DNA from: Bacillota bacterium
Lineage (GTDB): Bacteria > Bacillota > UBA4882 > UBA10575
Length of the DNA stretch: 10,132 bases
NCBI GenBank assembly: GCA_012512605.1
Contig: JAAZDX010000225.1
Span: forward strand, 1-10,132
Direction of reading: 5' to 3'
Positions within the stretch are counted from its first letter, which is position 1. Each line of letters opens with the position of its first letter. A program made the translations under genes and the position numbers. Of this stretch, positions 6,516 through 10,132 are shown piece by piece. The notes beneath the pieces are model-generated. The model did not search any database, was not told where the DNA came from, and saw only the letters and a list, made by a program, of their open reading frames with translations.

Positions 6516-7463
6516 TTAACCAAGAATTATCCCGGGTGCTAACGGATTTCCAGCCACAAACTGCCGGACGGGAAGGCGTTTCTTCCCCGGGCTTTGGATC
6601 TCCGTCAGTAACAAAACCCCATCCCCGGTCCTAACCGGCAGTCCTCCCCCGCCCTCTTTAGTAACCTCCCCAATCGTCCCGGGCCTGGTTTCTTCCAAAC
6701 CATACCAGCCTTTACCCAAACTTGCCGCCCAAACCTTTAAAATTTCTCCGTTTAAAAAGGTGCGGGCACCAGGAACCGGCGCAAACGCCCGGATCCGATT
6801 ATGGAGCGCAGTTGTTTCATCCGCCCACGATAAAACCAGATCTTCCTCGGTTAACTTCGGAACATAGGTTGCTTCCGCATGGTTCTGGGGAACCGGTTTT
6901 ACCGTACCAGCAGTGAGACCAGCCAAGGTTTCCAATAAGACTTCTCCCCCGAGCGCCGCCAAGCGGTCATGAAGGGAGCCAAAGTTATCAGCCGGGTCAA
7001 TCGGAACCTGACGACTGAGTAATAGATCACCCGTATCCCAACCTTCATCCATCCGCATCGTGGTGATCCCGGTTACCGTTTCCCCGTTTAAGAGGACGGC
7101 CTGAATCGGGGACGCCCCCCGGTATTTCGGCAAAAGGGAAGCATGGACATTAACGCACCCGTGCGGCGGATAATTCAAGATCGCCGGTGGAATCTTTAAA
7201 CCGTAGGCGACCACCACAATCACTTCGGGACGGGTCGCGGTAAGTAGTGCCATTACTTCCTCATCGGGAAGACGCACCGGTTGGACCACGGGAAGGTGAT
7301 AATCCGCAGCCAACTTCTTCACCGGCGATGGTAAGAGTTTCATCCCCCGTCCGCGCGGGCGGTCCGGTTGGGTAACAACCCCGACCACCTGGTGCCCGGC
7401 TTCCAGCAAACCGCGGAGTGAAACGGCGGCAAACTCCGGTGTTCCCATGAAGACCACTCTCAA
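6516..7463 (-). CDS. fmt: Methionyl-tRNA formyltransferase
   Basis: A 315-residue cytoplasmic enzyme that formylates Met on initiator tRNA using 10-formyltetrahydrofolate. The N-terminal formyltransferase domain (about 1-185) opens with MRVVFMGTPEFA and contains the folate-site patch SLLPKYRGASPIQ (109-121). The catalytic set is N105, H107 and D143 (in the DTGD segment). The C-terminal domain (about 205-300) is the tRNA-binding part. The start codon is TTG at 7461-7463, overlapping the def stop as TTGA; family members begin at exactly this residue, so the later ATG (residue 6) would cut into the first strand. Ribosome-site complementarity is weak (GAAGG only three bases upstream), which fits coupling to def translation. 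def-fmt adjacency is widespread in bacteria and matches the paired formylation and deformylation roles. Confidence 0.96.
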   Translation of the reverse strand: MRVVFMGTPEFAAVSLRGLLEAGHQVVGVVTQPDRPRGRGMKLLPSPVKKLAADYHLPVVQPVRLPDEEVMALLTATRPEVIVVVAYGLKIPPAILNYPPHGCVNVHASLLPKYRGASPIQAVLLNGETVTGITTMRMDEGWDTGDLLLSRQVPIDPADNFGSLHDRLAALGGEVLLETLAGLTAGTVKPVPQNHAEATYVPKLTEEDLVLSWADETTALHNRIRAFAPVPGARTFLNGEILKVWAASLGKGWYGLEETRPGTIGEVTKEGGGGLPVRTGDGVLLLTEIQSPGKKRLPVRQFVAGNPLAPGIILG

Positions 7464-7918
7464 CTGCCTTCACCACCCGCTGCCGGCGATAGGTAATCGA
7501 TGAACAAGATTCCTTCCAAGTGGTCAATCTCGTGTTGAAACGCCCGGGCGAGGAGCCCTTCACCGACAAGCTCGACCTGGCGTCCCTCCAGATTAACACC
7601 GGCCACCTTTACTTTGTCCGCTCTCGTGACATAACCGTTCCGGCCGGGAACACTCAAACAACCTTCCACATCCCGCGCCTGGCCCACAGCACTGACAATC
7701 TCTGGATTAATTAAGATAATCGGACCCTCCCCCACATCAATCACAATGATCCGCTCCACCACACCAACCTGGGGTCCGGCTAGTCCGACTCCATCGGCGG
7801 CATACATCGTCTCCAGCATGTTTTGGGCTAACTTTTTTATCCTTTTCGTGATCTTCTTAACCGGTTTCGCTTTTTGGCGCAAAAGCGGGTTGGGTTCGGT
7901 AATAATCGGTAAGACCAT
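7460..7918 (-). CDS. def: Peptide deformylase
   Basis: A 152-residue metalloenzyme that removes the formyl group from the N-terminal Met of new proteins at the ribosome. All three family motifs are present: GVGLAGPQ (43-50), EGCLS (85-89, with metal ligand C87) and HEIDH (129-133, with two His ligands and the catalytic Glu). Motif 1 has Gly where Ala is usual (GLAAPQ). I chose the ATG at 7916-7918, with GGAAG nine bases upstream, because the protein then begins MVLPIITEPNPLLR, like other deformylases. An upstream in-frame ATG at 7996 would add 26 residues with no family character. It lies 116 bases after priA and overlaps fmt by four bases. Confidence 0.95.
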   Translation of the reverse strand: MVLPIITEPNPLLRQKAKPVKKITKRIKKLAQNMLETMYAADGVGLAGPQVGVVERIIVIDVGEGPIILINPEIVSAVGQARDVEGCLSVPGRNGYVTRADKVKVAGVNLEGRQVELVGEGLLARAFQHEIDHLEGILFIDYLSPAAGGEGS

Positions 7919-8013
7919 AGAACAGCTCTTCCTTTCGATCAAAAATACAGGCCTTAAAGCATTACATGATTCATCGATGTGAGCTTTAACATTCATCTAT
8001 GCCAGCTTCAACA

Positions 8014-8036
8014 ATAAAATACCTGATGAAGGTATT
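8014..8036 (-). other. Short hairpin at the priA stop codon
   Basis: On the minus strand AATACCT (8030-8036) pairs with AGGTATT (8018-8024) around a 5-base loop, followed by TTATTGTT rather than a clean T-run. It overlaps the priA stop codon. It could be a leaky terminator that trims priA mRNA relative to def, or an mRNA 3' stability hairpin. The stem is AT-rich and short, so the call is weak. Confidence 0.3.
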
Positions 8037-10132
8037 ATAACACGGTATAGGGATTTTCGTCGATGATCATCCGGACCCCCTGGCGCCGTTCGCGGTGCAT
8101 GGCCTGGACAATACGGGGTAACAAGCGCTCCGCAAAATACAGTTCTTTGGTTTTCAGCAAAGTATGCCAGCGGAACTTGTTTTTGATCTTTTCAATCAAA
8201 GCCGGCTGCGGCCCAATTACTTCCATAGCCGCGGGCGGCATTGCCAATTTCGTAAGCGCCGTCTGCAACAGCGAGGTGAACTTGTGGGCGGCGCTTTCCA
8301 CCGCTTGCTGGTCGGGCCCAGAAAAGACCACCCGAATCAGGTGGGTGAAAGGGGGATAGTTAGCGGCTTCACGGAAGGCGAGCTCTTGCCGGTAGAACGC
8401 TTCCTCTTCCTGCTCCGCCAAGGCCTTAATGCTGTAATGGTCAGGATTATAGGTCTGGACCACCACCAAGCCGGCCTCGGTTCCCCGGCCCGCACGCCCC
8501 GCTGCCTGTGTTAAGAGCTGGTAAGTCCGCTCCGCAGCACGAAAATCCGGGAGATTAAGCCCCGAATCGGCGGCGATAATCCCCACCAGGGTGACATTGG
8601 GCAGATCCAAACCCTTCGCCACCATTTGAGTTCCCAATAAAATATCGATCTCCCGCCGGACCAGTTGTCGGTAAATCTCTTCATGGCACCCTTTCCGGCT
8701 GGTCGTATCCAGATCCATCCGCGCCACCCGGGCGGCGGGAAATTCGGTGGTTAATTCCTCTTCCAACCGTTGGGTGCCATGACCAAAATAGCGGATATAA
8801 TGACTTTTGCAGTGGGGGCAACGGTCCGGTGGGACCGTTTGGTAGTTACAGTAATGACAGCGGAGCACATTCGGTTTCCGGTGAAAGGTGAGGGTAACAT
8901 CGCAAGCGGAACACTTTAAGACCTCTCCGCATTCGCGACAGAGAATAAAAGTGGCAACCCCCCTCCGGTTCAAGAGAATGATCACTTGTTCCTGGCGCTG
9001 AATCCGCTTGTGAATCTCGTCTTTTAAGAAAGGTGAGAGCACGGCAAAGCGCTGCGCCTTAAACTCCTGGCGTAAATCGACCAAATGGACCCGGGGCATT
9101 GGCCGTCCGAGAACCCTTTGCGTCAGGGACAACCCAATTATTTCCCCTTTTTGTCTGGCATAGACGCTTTCCAAGGAAGGAGTAGCACTTCCCAGGACCA
9201 GCACCCCTTTATTCCGGCGGCAGATCTCGGATGCAACTTCTTTCGCATGATAACGGGGCACCTCTTCCTGCTTATATGTGAACTCGTGTTCCTCATCGAT
9301 GATGATCAAACCAAGATTGGGCAGTGGCGCAAAAACGGCTGAACGTGCCCCCACGACCACCTTGACCTCGCCGTTTCTGATCTTCCACCACTGGTCGAAA
9401 CGTTCGCCATCAGACAAGCTGCTGTGCAAGACCGCGACCGTCTCACCAAACCGCGCCCGGACCCGCTCAACGGTCTGCGGGGTCAGTGCGATCTCCGGGA
9501 CCAAGAGAATAGCATCCTGCCCAAGCTTAAGGGCTTCCGCAATCGCTTGTAGATAAACCTCGGTCTTCCCGCTTCCGGTCACCCCATGCAAAAGAAAGGA
9601 TGCGGTTTCCCGTTGGTGCAAAGCGGTCCGAATTTGCGCAAAAGCCTGTTCCTGCTCGGCGTTGAGCTCCGGAATTGGCTGAGGCACTACCGGTTGGCGA
9701 AAAGGGTTCCGCTCCACAATTAAATCTGTTTTGTTGAGATATCCCTTTTGGCATAAGGCCGTCAAAACACTGGCCGTTACCTCCGTCGCAGCCAGGATCT
9801 CTTTGGTGGTGACCGCTGTGGCTTGGTCCATCAAGAAATCGACCACGCGCTGTTGTTTTGCGGTCAACCGGCCCGCCCCAGCCCGGGGAAGCTCCGACGC
9901 TGGTGCTAAAGTGTAGGCTTGAACTGTTTTAAAGTTGACCGTTGGTTTTTGCGGACGCCAACATATTTTGATGAAACCATCCTCCACAAGCTGCAATAAA
10001 TAGGGTTTCAGCCCAGGTTGTAGTTTGGGCAGCGGAGTATATCCCCTTGATATTCCGGCTAACTCTTCCAGTAAAACCTGGCGCACCTCCACCGGAAGCG
10101 GAAGATGGTTAATATACGCCACCATCTTATCC
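8035..10132 (-). CDS. priA: Primosomal protein N' (replication restart helicase PriA), 5' end beyond window
   Basis: The frame is open to the window edge, giving 698 visible codons; Bacillus PriA is about 800 residues. The missing part should be the N-terminal DNA 3'-end-binding domain, so the ATG at 10125 is internal, not the start. Counting from that Met, a winged-helix-like region comes first, then Walker A GVTGSGKTE (181-189), DEEH (277-280) and SAT (313-315). Eight cysteines follow in four pairs (396/399, 405/408, 423/426, 436/439) and would bind two zinc ions. Next come GTQMVAKGLD (498-507) and QAAGRAGRG (540-548). All helicase motifs look intact. PriA is a 3'-5' superfamily 2 helicase that recognises stalled forks and D-loops and reloads the replicative helicase. 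It begins the visible priA-def-fmt cluster; coaBC often lies upstream in this phylum. Confidence 0.97.
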   Translation of the reverse strand, partial: DKMVAYINHLPLPVEVRQVLLEELAGISRGYTPLPKLQPGLKPYLLQLVEDGFIKICWRPQKPTVNFKTVQAYTLAPASELPRAGAGRLTAKQQRVVDFLMDQATAVTTKEILAATEVTASVLTALCQKGYLNKTDLIVERNPFRQPVVPQPIPELNAEQEQAFAQIRTALHQRETASFLLHGVTGSGKTEVYLQAIAEALKLGQDAILLVPEIALTPQTVERVRARFGETVAVLHSSLSDGERFDQWWKIRNGEVKVVVGARSAVFAPLPNLGLIIIDEEHEFTYKQEEVPRYHAKEVASEICRRNKGVLVLGSATPSLESVYARQKGEIIGLSLTQRVLGRPMPRVHLVDLRQEFKAQRFAVLSPFLKDEIHKRIQRQEQVIILLNRRGVATFILCRECGEVLKCSACDVTLTFHRKPNVLRCHYCNYQTVPPDRCPHCKSHYIRYFGHGTQRLEEELTTEFPAARVARMDLDTTSRKGCHEEIYRQLVRREIDILLGTQMVAKGLDLPNVTLVGIIAADSGLNLPDFRAAERTYQLLTQAAGRAGRGTEAGLVVVQTYNPDHYSIKALAEQEEEAFYRQELAFREAANYPPFTHLIRVVFSGPDQQAVESAAHKFTSLLQTALTKLAMPPAAMEVIGPQPALIEKIKNKFRWHTLLKTKELYFAERLLPRIVQAMHRERRQGVRMIIDENPYTVL

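Noticed and set aside
7919..7996. N-terminal extension of def from the ATG at 7996
   Set aside because: The added 26 residues do not resemble deformylases, and the ATG at 7918 gives the expected N-terminus.
10120..10125. ATG at 10125 as the start of priA
   Set aside because: The frame stays open to the window edge and the N-terminal DNA-binding domain of PriA would be missing. The true start is almost certainly outside the window.

Overview
This window looks like ordinary chromosome of a low-to-mid GC Gram-positive bacterium of the Bacillota, probably an endospore former of a clostridial-type lineage. Four things point that way: the gene order priA-def-fmt-(YugP-type zinc peptidase)-rsmB, the strong GGAGG-type ribosome binding sites, the frequent TTG/GTG starts, and an RsfA-like (prespore regulator family) gene whose upstream region carries a sigma-G-like promoter. 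The genus cannot be named from the sequence. Every gene I support is on the minus strand, so transcription runs from high to low coordinates. No mobile element, CRISPR array, rRNA or phage gene is visible.

Right to left (the direction of transcription): positions 10132-4317 hold a compact housekeeping cluster. It comprises the replication restart helicase PriA (its N-terminus lies beyond the window), peptide deformylase, methionyl-tRNA formyltransferase, a membrane zinc metallopeptidase and the 16S rRNA m5C methyltransferase RsmB. def/fmt and peptidase/rsmB overlap by a few bases, which suggests translational coupling. Fmt puts the formyl group on initiator Met-tRNA, Def removes it from the finished protein, and RsmB modifies the ribosome, so most of the cluster serves translation.

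Positions 4279-2239 hold an amino-acid pair, ilvE (branched-chain aminotransferase, TTG start) then thrB (homoserine kinase). A plausible sigma-A promoter lies before ilvE and a strong intrinsic terminator follows thrB. ThrB makes the precursor of threonine, which feeds isoleucine, and IlvE performs the last step of isoleucine synthesis.

Positions 2137-925 hold a monocistronic-looking gene for a 372-residue protein. It has two Myb/RsfA-like helical DNA-binding segments, a charged Pro/Glu-rich linker, a long coiled coil and a distinctive C-terminal tail. A sequence matching the sigma-G consensus (GCATA, 18 bp, CATAATA) precedes it. This is the most interesting item in the window.

Positions 863-1 hold tRNA-Pro(GGG), with a perfect sigma-A promoter and a strong terminator, a small four-helix membrane protein (TIGR04086 type), and the 5' part of tRNA-Trp(CCA), also behind a perfect sigma-A promoter. 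In many Bacillota tRNA-Trp precedes secE-nusG, which may lie just outside the window. Apart from the RsfA-like regulator, the region is conventional and I see no evidence of a new defence or mobile system.
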